64,000 nt of DNA. Origin: an uncultured Bacillota bacterium (GTDB taxonomy: Bacteria > Bacillota > Clostridia > Oscillospirales > Oscillospiraceae). This document shows positions 25,649 to 33,213 of this stretch, one piece after another. A program made the position numbers and the translations under genes. The stretch covers positions 39,116-103,115 of the forward strand of contig CANEFX010000006.1 of NCBI GenBank assembly GCA_947426945.1, read 5' to 3'. The notes under the pieces are model-generated. The model had not been told where the DNA came from, ran no database searches, and saw only the letters and a program-made list of their open reading frames with translations. Position 1 is the stretch's first letter. Each line of letters starts with the position of its first letter.

Positions 25649-26548
25649 ATGGAACTGATTCACATCAAAGGAGATACCTATGTGATACAGGCCAACCAGC
25701 TCATCCCCCTGTATAAGCTGGACGGTAAACGGTGTATCCTGCTGGACACCGGTCTGCTGGAGGAGCGGGAGGGACTGGAAGAGACCTTGAATACCGCCGG
25801 TCTGACCCCCGTGGGGGTGCTGTGCTCCCATGCCCATGTGGATCACTGCGCCAATAACGGATATTTTCAGGAGAAGTATGGAACTAAAATCGCCCTCACC
25901 TTTCCGGAGGCGGGAATGTGCTCCTCTCTGCTTACACTGAAATGTTATTTCCTCACCCTCTCCCCGGGGATGGTGGAGCGGGAGTCCTCCTGTATGATCC
26001 ACGCCCCGGATGTCACCATCCCGGCGCCGGACGGACCCTTCCTCTTCTGCGGGGCGGAGTTTCGGATTATCCACACTCCGGGCCACTCTGCCGGACACAT
26101 CTGCGCCGTTACCCCGGACAACGTGTGCTACACCGCCGACGCCCTGCTCAGTCAGGAGCTTTTGACCGCCAAGCTGCCCTACAACCTGAGCCAGCGCATG
26201 GCTCTGGACAGCAGAGAGAAGCTGCGGGGCCTGGGCTGTGATTGTTACATCATGGCCCACCGGGGAGTGTGCCCCGGCGGGGAAATCGGTGGGCTCATTG
26301 ACGCGAACCAGGCCCTGGTTCGCCGCCGGGCAGAGGAGATTCTGGCGCTGGTGAACCGGCCCATGACGGCCAGCCAGATCGACGAGGCGGCCTGCGTCTT
26401 TTACCGGCTCTTCACCAGCAAGCCCCGCCGCTCCCTGCGGTTTGAGCGCAATGTCCGGTTTTTTATTGAGTACCTGGTAGACGCCGGCCGGCTGATCGAG
26501 ATATGTCAAAATGGGGCCACCTACTATACCAGGCCGGAAAATTCCTGA
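25649..26548 (+). CDS. MBL-fold metallohydrolase
   Basis: A 299-residue metallo-beta-lactamase-fold protein. Metal ligands appear as SHAHVDHCANNG (HxHxDH), HTPGHSAGH and YTADALL, followed by MAHRG. The C-terminal 80 residues (after about 215) form a winged-helix-like extension seen in glyoxalase II-like hydrolases of Firmicutes. The substrate is unknown. It ends the mnmG unit; secG begins 113 bp later with its own promoter. Confidence 0.85.
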   Translation: MELIHIKGDTYVIQANQLIPLYKLDGKRCILLDTGLLEEREGLEETLNTAGLTPVGVLCSHAHVDHCANNGYFQEKYGTKIALTFPEAGMCSSLLTLKCYFLTLSPGMVERESSCMIHAPDVTIPAPDGPFLFCGAEFRIIHTPGHSAGHICAVTPDNVCYTADALLSQELLTAKLPYNLSQRMALDSREKLRGLGCDCYIMAHRGVCPGGEIGGLIDANQALVRRRAEEILALVNRPMTASQIDEAACVFYRLFTSKPRRSLRFERNVRFFIEYLVDAGRLIEICQNGATYYTRPENS

Positions 26549-26565
26549 AAAATGGGGAAAAACTC

Positions 26566-26594
26566 TTGCAATCCGGTTAAGATTGTGATATGCT
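26566..26594 (+). promoter_or_regulatory. Promoter of secG
   Basis: TTGCAA (26566-26571), 17 bp, then TATGCT (26589-26594). Confidence 0.65.
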
Positions 26595-26661
26595 CTTTTT
26601 TACTTTCGAGTGTTTTTAACAATTCATTTTCGGCCCCCGGGCCTTGAAAGGAACGAGTAAC

Positions 26662-26898
26662 ATGAATGTGCTGAATCTGATCCTCACCATTGTCCAGGTT
26701 GTCTGCGGCTTGGCCGTTATCGCTGTGGTTATGCTCCAGTCCGGCAAGAGCGCCGGCCTGTCCGGAGCCATCGCCGGCGGCGCGGACACCTTCCTGTCCA
26801 AGAACAAGGCCAAGAGCCTGGACGCCAAGCTGGCCAAGATGACCAAATGGGTGGCCATCCTGTGGATTATCATTACCCTGGTGCTGAGCCTGATTTAA
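26662..26898 (+). CDS. secG: SecG preprotein translocase subunit
   Basis: The small accessory subunit of the SecYEG channel. The 78-residue protein has two membrane segments (ILTIVQVVCGLAVIAVVML and WVAILWIIITLVLSLI) joined by the conserved loop QSGKSAGLSGAIAGGADTF. ATG 26662 follows AAAGGAACG. The gene has its own promoter and terminator. Confidence 0.94.
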   Translation: MNVLNLILTIVQVVCGLAVIAVVMLQSGKSAGLSGAIAGGADTFLSKNKAKSLDAKLAKMTKWVAILWIIITLVLSLI

Positions 26899-26903
26899 AA
26901 CCA

Positions 26904-26940
26904 AGCCCCTCCGGCCTGTGCCGCGAGGGGCTTTCTTTTG
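26904..26940 (+). terminator. Terminator after secG
   Basis: AGCCCCTC pairs with GAGGGGCT around a 13-base loop and is followed by TTCTTTT. Confidence 0.85.
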
Positions 26941-26979
26941 GTTTGCAGCCTGCCCAGGCGGCGGAGGGAGTCGGTAAAG

Positions 26980-27423
26980 ATGGACCACGAATACTATATG
27001 AGACAGGCCTTGGCCCTGGCTCAGGAAGCCGCCGACGGCGGAGACGTGCCTGTGGGCTGTGTAATCGTCCGGGATGGGGAGATCGTGGGCCGGGGCCGCA
27101 ACCGCAGGGAGGCGGACAGCGACGCCACCGCCCATGCGGAGGTGGAGGCCATCCGGGACGCCTGCGCCCGGCTGGGGAGCTGGAGGCTGCACCGGTGCGT
27201 CCTGTATGTCACCCTGGAGCCCTGTCCCATGTGTGCCGGGGCCATTGTCAACGCCCGGATCGAGGAGGTCCGCTATGGAGCCCGGGATGAAAAGGCGGGG
27301 TGCTGCGGGTCGGTGCTCAACCTGTTTGAGGAGCGGTTTAACCACCACCCCCGGCTCTACCAGGGCCCCCTGGAAGAAGCGTGCGAAGAGGTGCTCCGGG
27401 AATTTTTTTTGAATCTGCGATAG
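26980..27423 (+). CDS. tadA: tRNA-specific adenosine-34 deaminase TadA
   Basis: Converts the wobble adenosine of tRNA-Arg(ACG) to inosine. The 147-residue protein has the zinc and proton-shuttle motifs HAEVEAI and PCPMCAGAI and the family signature GNRxxxA-like NRREADSDATAHAE. ATG 26980 lies 11 bp after GGAGGG; the frame further upstream overlaps the secG terminator. Two small RNA-like units follow it on the same strand. Confidence 0.94.
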   Translation: MDHEYYMRQALALAQEAADGGDVPVGCVIVRDGEIVGRGRNRREADSDATAHAEVEAIRDACARLGSWRLHRCVLYVTLEPCPMCAGAIVNARIEEVRYGARDEKAGCCGSVLNLFEERFNHHPRLYQGPLEEACEEVLREFFLNLR

Positions 27424-27448
27424 ATTTAAATCTTTTGTAACAACTGGT

Positions 27449-27479
27449 TTGAACTTTTGTAAAATCTCCCGGCTATACT
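27449..27479 (+). promoter_or_regulatory. Promoter of putative small RNA A
   Basis: TTGAAC (27449-27454), a 19-bp spacer and TATACT (27474-27479). The region from TTTTGTAACA onwards aligns with the promoter region of unit B. Confidence 0.55.
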
Positions 27480-27485
27480 GATACT

Positions 27486-27570
27486 CGCAAGGCAAGAACA
27501 TCTTTTCATTCTATCCTCCATTTTTTGAAAGGCTGACGGGTCGCTCCGTTGGCCTTTCTCCCTTTTTCAG
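27486..27570 (+). ncRNA. Putative small RNA A
   Basis: A predicted transcript of about 80 nt with no convincing frame. Its unpaired first half holds CGCAAGGCAAGAAC, then TTTCATTCTATCCTCCATTTTTT. It ends in a hairpin (GAAAGGC 27527-27533 with GCCTTTC 27552-27558, inner ACGG/CCGT) and a T tract CCCTTTTT. The order promoter, GCAAG, TTTCATT, ATCCTC, T run, hairpin is repeated in unit B. The exposed ATCCTCC is complementary to ribosome-binding sites, as in many trans-acting Firmicute small RNAs. Confidence 0.6.
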
Positions 27571-27591
27571 GAGAGCGCCTCGGTGAAAACG

Positions 27592-27624
27592 CCAAAAATT
27601 TCTGACTGTCGCCTGAATTTTTGG
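27592..27624 (+). repeat. Dyad between the two small RNA units
   Basis: CCAAAAATT (27592-27600) and AATTTTTGG (27616-27624) can pair. GGAGGAT directly after it is complementary to the ATCCTCC of unit A. Confidence 0.45.
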
Positions 27625-27653
27625 AGGATTTAATTTTTTTGTAACATCTGACG

Positions 27654-27683
27654 TTGGATTTGTTAATATCTTTCAGTTAATAT
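27654..27683 (+). promoter_or_regulatory. Promoter of putative small RNA B
   Basis: TTGGAT (27654-27659), an 18-bp spacer and TAATAT (27678-27683), in the same relative place as the promoter of unit A. Confidence 0.5.
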
Positions 27684-27689
27684 AGAATC

Positions 27690-27772
27690 TGCAAGAGACA
27701 GTTCGTTTCATTTTAATCCTCTTTTTCAACGGGAAACCCCGGATGCCTTGGAGCAGGCGTCCGGGGCTTTTC
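27690..27772 (+). ncRNA. Putative small RNA B, sister of A
   Basis: A predicted transcript of about 80 nt: TGCAAGAGACAG, TTTCATTTTAATCCTCTTTTT, then a strong terminator in which CCCCGGA (27737-27743) pairs with TCCGGGG (27760-27766), with inner GCCT/AGGC, followed by CTTTTC. The hairpin sequence differs from unit A while the single-stranded motifs are kept, the pattern expected of duplicated small RNAs under selection. Confidence 0.6.
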
Positions 27773-27779
27773 GCATCTG

Positions 27780-28295
27780 TCATTTCCGTATACGGTCCAG
27801 CCGGCGAATCAAAGCCTGGGCGGCAATTCCGGTGAAGAGCCCGGCCAGAAGGGCGGCAAGGACAAGATAGGGCAGGTAGGCCATCACGGCCCAGGAGCGC
27901 AGGACGGCGGCGGCGGCCAGCAGCTGTCCGGTATTGTGGAAAATGGCGGCCGCCGGACTGGCCAGCCAGATCTGTTTTTTCGTAAGGGCCTTCCGCAGCA
28001 GGCACAGCACGCACCAGCTCAAAAAACCTCCGGCAGCGCTGTAGATCAGGGTCATCATCTGCCCGGAGAACACGGCCCCCAAAAAGATCCGGGCGGAGAG
28101 CACCAGCAGAGCGTCCCCCGATCCCAGAACAAACACGGCGTACACCGTGACAATGTTGGCCAGCCCCAGCTTGACCCCGGGTACGGCGGTGGTGAGGGGA
28201 TCAAGCTGGGCCTCCGCCAGAAAGATGGTCAGGGCGATGGCGGTGAGCAGGGCCAGGCGGGTGATTCTCCCCGCCCCTTTAACCGGCCGCTCCAT
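27780..28295 (-). CDS. Gx transporter family membrane protein
   Basis: A 171-residue integral membrane protein with about five segments (LALLTAIALTIFLAEAQLDP, IVTVYAVFVLGSGDALLVL and others) and the conserved VPGVKLGLANIVTVYAV typical of the Gx/HepS-like family. Such genes are commonly found next to NusG-II and ApbE genes in flavin-based extracytoplasmic electron-transfer loci. ATG 28295 is chosen with GGAGG 8 bp upstream; it overlaps the NusG-II gene by 17 bp. The transported substrate is not established. Confidence 0.82.
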   Translation of the reverse strand: MERPVKGAGRITRLALLTAIALTIFLAEAQLDPLTTAVPGVKLGLANIVTVYAVFVLGSGDALLVLSARIFLGAVFSGQMMTLIYSAAGGFLSWCVLCLLRKALTKKQIWLASPAAAIFHNTGQLLAAAAVLRSWAVMAYLPYLVLAALLAGLFTGIAAQALIRRLDRIRK

Positions 28296-28647
28296 CCAGC
28301 TCACCTCCGCCCCCTGTAATTTCGATCATCAGTCTGTGGGGCAGACAGACAATGGGCAGGCCGGCGTTGGATATCCAACCCTGACCGACGCAGATTTGGT
28401 CGGGGCAGTTGGCCCCGGAAACCCGGATGCGGCCCCGCTCCACCTGAACGGTATTGGTTCCGCTTTCATCCTCCAGGGTGAAGGAATAAGGCTTGGTCAC
28501 CTGGTTCAGGTTAATCTCCTCCACCAGAACGCCGTCCCGGGTAATGCGGGCCACAGGAGAGGGAGTGCTTCCGTTCCGGACCAGAACATAAACTGCCGAC
28601 AGAGCGGCCGCCGCCAGCAGCAGAAGCAGGATGGTCTTGGCCTTCAT
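28279..28647 (-). CDS. NusG domain II-containing exported protein
   Basis: A 122-residue protein with an N-terminal membrane anchor or signal (ILLLLLAAAALSAVYVLV) and one NusG-II domain, marked by the closing motif CPDQICVGQGWISNAGLPIVCLPHR (shown only in part here as the CPDQIC and CLPHR cysteine pairs). It is not the transcription factor NusG. The four-base overlap with apbE and the overlap with the Gx gene indicate one operon. Its role is inferred from families linked to flavinylated electron transfer. Confidence 0.85.
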   Translation of the reverse strand: MKAKTILLLLLAAAALSAVYVLVRNGSTPSPVARITRDGVLVEEINLNQVTKPYSFTLEDESGTNTVQVERGRIRVSGANCPDQICVGQGWISNAGLPIVCLPHRLMIEITGGGGELDGAAG

Positions 28648-29702
28648 TCCAGAACGGTCACCTCCCGATCGGTGTATCCCTCCGCCAGGAAAAAACGGCC
28701 CTCCAGCCCGGCAGTGCGGCAGATTTCCCCACTCTCCGTGACGAAAACGGCCTCAAAGTCCAGCTCGGGGTGGTCGCGCCAGAATTGGGTTCCCTCCTCC
28801 AGCCCCATAACGAACAGGGCAGTGGACAGTCCGTCGCAGGTCAGCGCGGAGGGGGACACCACCGTCACTGAGGCCAGCCCGGATCGGGCAGGGGCGGCGG
28901 TGTCCGGGTCCAGAATGTGCCAGTAGGTCACCCCGTCCTGTTCAAAGTACCGCTGGTAGCCCCCGGAGGTGCCCATAGCCATGTCGGCCAGCTCTACCAC
29001 GGCGAAATAGCTCCCCGGCCGGGTGGGATCCACGATTCCAATCCGCCAGGGCTCTCCTCCGGGCTTGGTTCCCACGGCCGTGATGGTGCTCTGGCCCAGG
29101 TCCAGCAGGGCGGAGGAAATCCCCTTGTCCCTGACGGCTTCTGCCAGCCGGTCGCCGGCATAGCCCTTGGCCACGGCGCCCAGATCGATCTCCATCCCCT
29201 GGGGCAGGGCGATGCCGCCACGCCGGGTCGGCCCGGCCCAGTCCGACAGGGCCACGGCGGTGTAGTCGATCTTTGCAGCCAGCGCTTCCAGTTCTTCGGG
29301 AGAGGGTACCCGGTGTTCCCCGGTGGTAAAGCCCCAGGACATCACTGCCGGGTAGGCGGTGAAGTCCAGCGCCCCGCCGGTAGCCTGACACAGGGCCAGA
29401 GTGTCGTGCAGCAGGGCGAGAACGGAGCTGTCCGGCGCCTCGACCCACGCTCCGCCGGCGTGGTTTACGGCATAGACAAAGCTGTCCTCCGCTGTGACGG
29501 ACAGCATGTCCTCCAAGGACCTCAGCTGCTTCGAGAGCTCGACCTGCACAGAACCGGTCCGGTCCGGCTCTCCATACAGGGTAAAGCTCATCACCGTGTC
29601 CATGGCGAAGGTGGTGAATTCCACCGGATCCGGAACCCTTTCGCAGCCCGGCAGGGCCAGCAAGCCCAGGGCCAGCAGGGCGCAAAGCAGCCGGTTTTTC
29701 AT
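28644..29702 (-). CDS. apbE: FAD:protein FMN transferase, lipoprotein
   Basis: ApbE covalently attaches FMN to threonine of extracytoplasmic proteins. The 352-residue product has a lipoprotein signal MKNRLLCALLALGLLALPGC (Cys 20) and the ApbE motifs FTTFAMDTVMSFTLYG, GAVAKGYAGDRLAEAV, ALLDLGQSTITAVGTKP, and DPDTAAPARSGLASVTVVSP, where HILDP precedes. The likely FMN-accepting partner (an FMN-binding-domain or Rnf-type protein) is not in the window. It is translationally coupled to the NusG-II gene downstream and to rqcP upstream. Confidence 0.93.
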   Translation of the reverse strand: MKNRLLCALLALGLLALPGCERVPDPVEFTTFAMDTVMSFTLYGEPDRTGSVQVELSKQLRSLEDMLSVTAEDSFVYAVNHAGGAWVEAPDSSVLALLHDTLALCQATGGALDFTAYPAVMSWGFTTGEHRVPSPEELEALAAKIDYTAVALSDWAGPTRRGGIALPQGMEIDLGAVAKGYAGDRLAEAVRDKGISSALLDLGQSTITAVGTKPGGEPWRIGIVDPTRPGSYFAVVELADMAMGTSGGYQRYFEQDGVTYWHILDPDTAAPARSGLASVTVVSPSALTCDGLSTALFVMGLEEGTQFWRDHPELDFEAVFVTESGEICRTAGLEGRFFLAEGYTDREVTVLE

Positions 29703-29941
29703 AAAATTTCCCGGTACATGGCGGCAGCGTCCGCCTTGCCCACGCTGTCAGCCACCACCAGTACTTCTACCTTGACGGTGCTGGCCCCGAATTTCAGCTC
29801 TATCCGGTCGCCCACCTTCACGTCGTAGCTGGCCCGGGCGGGCCGGCCGTTGACCGACACCCGCTCGTTGTCACAGGCCTCGTTGGCCACGGTACGCCGC
29901 TTGATCAGTCGGGACACCTTTAACCATTTGTCAAGTCGCAT
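29699..29941 (-). CDS. rqcP: S4-domain RNA-binding protein RqcP
   Basis: An 80-residue protein that is almost entirely an S4 domain: MRLDKWLKVSRLIKRRTVAN, then VSVNGRPARASYDVKVGDRIEL. It matches RqcP/YabO, which helps RqcH add alanine tails on stalled large ribosomal subunits. ATG 29941 follows GGAGG. It lies directly after hup, the same order as in the yabO/hup region of other Firmicutes, and overlaps apbE by 4 bp. Confidence 0.9.
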   Translation of the reverse strand: MRLDKWLKVSRLIKRRTVANEACDNERVSVNGRPARASYDVKVGDRIELKFGASTVKVEVLVVADSVGKADAAAMYREIL

Positions 29942-29951
29942 TATATTCCTC

Positions 29952-29986
29952 CAAAACAAAGAGGCGCCGCCTTGCGGCGGCGTCTC
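29952..29986 (-). terminator. Terminator after hup
   Basis: On the minus strand GACGCCGCC and GGCGGCGCC flank a GCAA loop and are followed by TCTTTGTTTT. It lies just before the rqcP ribosome site, so it would reduce read-through from hup. Confidence 0.65.
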
Positions 29987-30004
29987 CTGACATATCAATC
30001 CCGG

Positions 30005-30280
30005 TCAGCGGGCAACCGCGTCCTTCAGGGCCTTGCCGGCCTTGAATACCGGAGCCCTGGAAGCGGGGATAGGAATGGGCTGCTTGGTCTGAGGATTACG
30101 GCCCATGCGCTCGGCGCGGGTCTTTACCTCAAAAGAGCCAAAGCCGACCAACTGGACCTTCTCTCCGTTGCGCAGGGCGTCAGTGATCACGTCGATGGCG
30201 GCGGAGATGGCGGTCTCGGCATCCTTCTTGGACAGTTCGGCCTTTTCGGCCACTGCGGCGATCAGTTCAGTCTTGTTCAT
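30005..30280 (-). CDS. hup: HU-family DNA-binding protein
   Basis: A histone-like DNA-bending protein, 91 residues: [20 protein letters not shown], then [24 protein letters not shown] and [18 protein letters not shown]. The beta-arm tip [17 protein letters not shown] is intact. GGAGGAAAAAAT precedes the ATG at 30280. The upstream leader contains a hairpin and a long inverted repeat. Confidence 0.96.
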   Translation of the reverse strand: MNKTELIAAVAEKAELSKKDAETAISAAIDVITDALRNGEKVQLVGFGSFEVKTRAERMGRNPQTKQPIPIPASRAPVFKAGKALKDAVAR

Positions 30281-30304
30281 ATTTTTTCCTCCTGTACATA
30301 ACTT

Positions 30305-30328
30305 TGGCAGCCCTTGCCTTTCGGCTGC
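30305..30328 (-). promoter_or_regulatory. Leader hairpin before hup
   Basis: GGCAGCC and GGCTGCC pair around a 10-base loop, 25 bp upstream of the hup start. Confidence 0.5.
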
Positions 30329-30360
30329 CGAATATATACTTAAAGCCCATCGGTGATCTA

Positions 30361-30428
30361 TATTCACAGCCGTGAACCACCGGCCCGGACGAGAGTTCTC
30401 CGGCGCGTAATTTCCTGGCTGTGAATAC
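30361..30428. repeat. 11-bp perfect inverted repeat between mazG and hup
   Basis: TATTCACAGCC (30361-30371) and GGCTGTGAATA (30418-30428) are exact complements 46 bp apart. The interior is GC-rich, with a CCGG/CCGG sub-stem. It may be a structured leader of hup or a small inserted repeat. Confidence 0.55.
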
Positions 30429-30443
30429 AGACCCTTCCGGGTA

Positions 30444-31229
30444 TTAAGTCTCCTCCTCCTTTGCCCTGTGCCACAGTGCCTCCAGAGCGGGGACGTCCAA
30501 GATATCCAGAGCCTTGGGGGCCAGCTCTTCCACCCGCCGGAAGCGGCGGATAAACTTGTCGCAGGCTTTCTGCAGAGCGGTCTCTCCGTCCACACCGGCG
30601 AAGCGGCCTGCCTTCACGGCGGCGAAGAGCAGGTCGCCCAGCTCCTCCTCCGTATTGGAGCCGTCCCGAACGGCGGTTTGGAATTCTTCCAGCTCCTCAG
30701 ACAGCTTGTCCAGGGCGGGCGCGGCATCTTTCCAGTCAAAGCCCGCCTTGGCGGCCTTGCCCTGGAGCTTTGCCGCTCTTGTCAGGGCGGGCAGAGCTCT
30801 TGCCACGCTGTCCAGCGCGTCGGCGGCGGTGCGCTGCCCCTTCTCCTCCCGCTTCTGGGCGTCCCAGGCGGACAGAGCCCCCTCCGGGCCGGCCGCCTCG
30901 GCCGATCCGAAAACATGGGGGTGGCGGTAGACCAGCTTTTTGCAGATGCCGTCCACCACGTCGTCAAAGGTGAATTGTCCGGCCTGGCGGGCCATGGACG
31001 CATGAAAAACCACCTGGAGCAGCACGTCGCCCAGCTCCTCCTTCAGGTTGTCTGCATCCTCCCGGTCGATGGCGTCGGCGGCCTCATAGGCCTCCTCCAG
31101 CATATTGTCCCGGATGGATTGATGAGTCTGGGCCCGGTCCCAGGGACAGCCCCCGGGGGCGCGGAGAAGCTCCATGATTTTGAGAAGATCGTCCATACCG
31201 TAATTTTCTGCCACCTGAAAATTTACCAC
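30444..31229 (-). CDS. mazG: Nucleoside triphosphate pyrophosphohydrolase MazG
   Basis: Hydrolyses NTPs to NMP and pyrophosphate as a house-cleaning enzyme. The 261-residue protein has two MazG domains: [19 protein letters not shown] with [10 protein letters not shown] and [14 protein letters not shown] (first), and LSEELEEFQ with [17 protein letters not shown] (second). GTG 31229 has AAGGAAG 7 bp upstream; ATG 31196 is an alternative start. The mazG-hup-rqcP order is common in Firmicutes. Confidence 0.93.
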   Translation of the reverse strand: MVNFQVAENYGMDDLLKIMELLRAPGGCPWDRAQTHQSIRDNMLEEAYEAADAIDREDADNLKEELGDVLLQVVFHASMARQAGQFTFDDVVDGICKKLVYRHPHVFGSAEAAGPEGALSAWDAQKREEKGQRTAADALDSVARALPALTRAAKLQGKAAKAGFDWKDAAPALDKLSEELEEFQTAVRDGSNTEEELGDLLFAAVKAGRFAGVDGETALQKACDKFIRRFRRVEELAPKALDILDVPALEALWHRAKEEET

Positions 31230-31330
31230 AATTTCGCTTCCTTATCAAGTCTTTTTTATCTGTTTTTTCGGGGGAGTAAAAAATTCTTCACTCTTTTTGC
31301 CGAATTATTCCATATGCTGGAATCTCCCGT

Positions 31331-33199
31331 TTACAGCCGGAGCAGGCGGGCCAGCTTGTCGCCCTTGGGCATCAGAGACAGGTCGTCTCGGGAGATGGCC
31401 CGCAGGGCGACGACCAGCACCAAATAGATGACGACAGCCACGCCGATGGCCGCTAGGACAGAGATGGCGCTGCCGGTGGTGCTGAGGACGGCCTGGCTCT
31501 CCCCTGCCGGGACGGAGCTGAGCAGCCGGGCCATCAGACCATATACCGCCCAGGCGGCCCCGCCCATTACGGCGGAGGCCAGCAGGGGTTTTAGAAAAAT
31601 AGGCAGATACCGGGGCCTGCGGGGGACGGCCCGGCTGATAAGGGACAGGTCCAGCAGCAGACACAGGCCGAAACACAGGATGTTGCCCACCGGCGCGCCG
31701 TAGATGCCCACACGAGGCATGGCCACCGCGTTGTAGTTGGCAAAAATCTTCACCCCGCCTCCCAGTACCATCACCAGGATGGGCAGGTTGACAAAACCAT
31801 AGGCCTGAAGGATGGAGTTGCACACCAGCATCAGGCACACAAACACCGTGGCCAGACCCAGGGTGGACAGCAGGGGGCCGGCCAGGGCGCTCTCCATTTT
31901 GGGAAAGAGGAGCCGGATGATGGGGGTGCCCAGCACAAACAGCCCCGTTCCCATGGGAAAGGCCAGCAGGGCGGTAATCCGCAGGGCGGACCCGGCCACC
32001 CGGGAGGCTCCCCGGCGGTCCCGCCGGGCCAACGCCCCGGAGACAGTGGGAATGACTGAGATGGTGATGGCGCTCATCAGGGCGGTGGGCAGGTTATAGA
32101 TGGTCAGGGCGCTGCCGTAGTTGCCATAAAGGGTGCGGCTGATCCCCTCCAGGGTGGTGTGCAGAGCCAGAGCGGCGTCTTCCAAAGCGGTGAGGGCGAC
32201 GCCTCCGGCCAGAGCCTGCTGGGCCTCCTCCGCCTGGGCGCCGAGGACGGCCATAGCGGCCGCAGTCCCCTCCGGAAGCAGCAGCTTCCAGGCAGAGACG
32301 GCGCTCTCCAGGGGCGTAAAGTCCACAAAGTCCTGGTACAGCGCCCAGCAGGCGGGATTTTCCAGCAGGGCCTTCTGGACCTGTCCCTGAACCAGGGAGG
32401 AGTCGATCACGGTGACGATGCCCACCATGGAGGAGCTGAGGGTGATGGGGATGGCAATGCGCAGGATGTCCCGGATGATATCGCCGGCCTCGTCGGGCAC
32501 ATCCCGGCTGCGGCCGGGCTCCCGGCGGCTGGCCAGGAAAAAACTGATGATCATATAGACCAGGGCCACTACCGTGCCCACCGTCACGCCGGTAATGGCA
32601 CCGGCGGCCGCCATCTCCGGCGGCTGGCCCATTTTGATCAGGGCGTAAGCCAGAGACAGGCCGATAAACAGCTTGCACAGGGCCTCAATGATCTGAGAGA
32701 CGGAGGTGGGGGTCATGTTCAGGTGGCCCTGGCTGTAACCCCGCAGGGCGGCCAGACAACCCACGCACACCACCGCCGGGGCCAGGGCCCGGATACCGGG
32801 TGCGGCTTTGGTGTCGTGCATCAGACCGGCCAGGGCGTCTGCTTTAAAGTACATCACCAGGAAGGACAGGGTGCCCAGGATCAGGAACATCCCCAGGGCC
32901 AGCTGGAAGGTGCGCCGCACCTGGTTGCGCCGGCCCTGGGCGTTGGCCTCGCTTACCAGCTTGGACACCGCTACCGGCAGACCGGCGGTGGAGATGGTAA
33001 GCAGAACAGCGTAAATGTTATAGGCGTTGTTGAAATCGGCGTTGCCCTGGGCCCCGATGATGTTGTTCAGGGGGATCTTGTAAAACATGCCGATCAGCTT
33101 GACCACCATAGCGCCCACCGCCAGAATGGCGGCCCCGCCGAAGAAGGTATTCTGTTTTTGTCCGCCCTGCCGGCGGGAGGGCGCGTCATATCGGGCCAT
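31331..33199 (-). CDS. SpoVB-like polysaccharide/lipid flippase (MOP superfamily)
   Basis: A 622-residue membrane protein with about 14 segments. The opening after a charged N terminus, TFFGGAAILAVGAMVVKLIG, and GMFYKIPLNNIIGAQGNADF match the SpoVB/YtgP/MurJ-like group that moves lipid-linked precursors across the membrane. It contains an extra hydrophilic stretch at about residues 290-350, longer than in typical SpoVB. In Firmicutes spoVB-like genes commonly precede mazG-hup, as here. Whether it acts in sporulation or vegetative wall synthesis is not shown. Confidence 0.87.
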   Translation of the reverse strand: MARYDAPSRRQGGQKQNTFFGGAAILAVGAMVVKLIGMFYKIPLNNIIGAQGNADFNNAYNIYAVLLTISTAGLPVAVSKLVSEANAQGRRNQVRRTFQLALGMFLILGTLSFLVMYFKADALAGLMHDTKAAPGIRALAPAVVCVGCLAALRGYSQGHLNMTPTSVSQIIEALCKLFIGLSLAYALIKMGQPPEMAAAGAITGVTVGTVVALVYMIISFFLASRREPGRSRDVPDEAGDIIRDILRIAIPITLSSSMVGIVTVIDSSLVQGQVQKALLENPACWALYQDFVDFTPLESAVSAWKLLLPEGTAAAMAVLGAQAEEAQQALAGGVALTALEDAALALHTTLEGISRTLYGNYGSALTIYNLPTALMSAITISVIPTVSGALARRDRRGASRVAGSALRITALLAFPMGTGLFVLGTPIIRLLFPKMESALAGPLLSTLGLATVFVCLMLVCNSILQAYGFVNLPILVMVLGGGVKIFANYNAVAMPRVGIYGAPVGNILCFGLCLLLDLSLISRAVPRRPRYLPIFLKPLLASAVMGGAAWAVYGLMARLLSSVPAGESQAVLSTTGSAISVLAAIGVAVVIYLVLVVALRAISRDDLSLMPKGDKLARLLRL

Positions 33200-33213
33200 A
33201 GGCCGCCTCCTGA

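Noticed and set aside
28279..28647. Transcription elongation factor NusG
   Set aside because: Only the NusG-II fold is present, behind a membrane signal and with cysteine pairs. The NGN domain of true NusG is absent.
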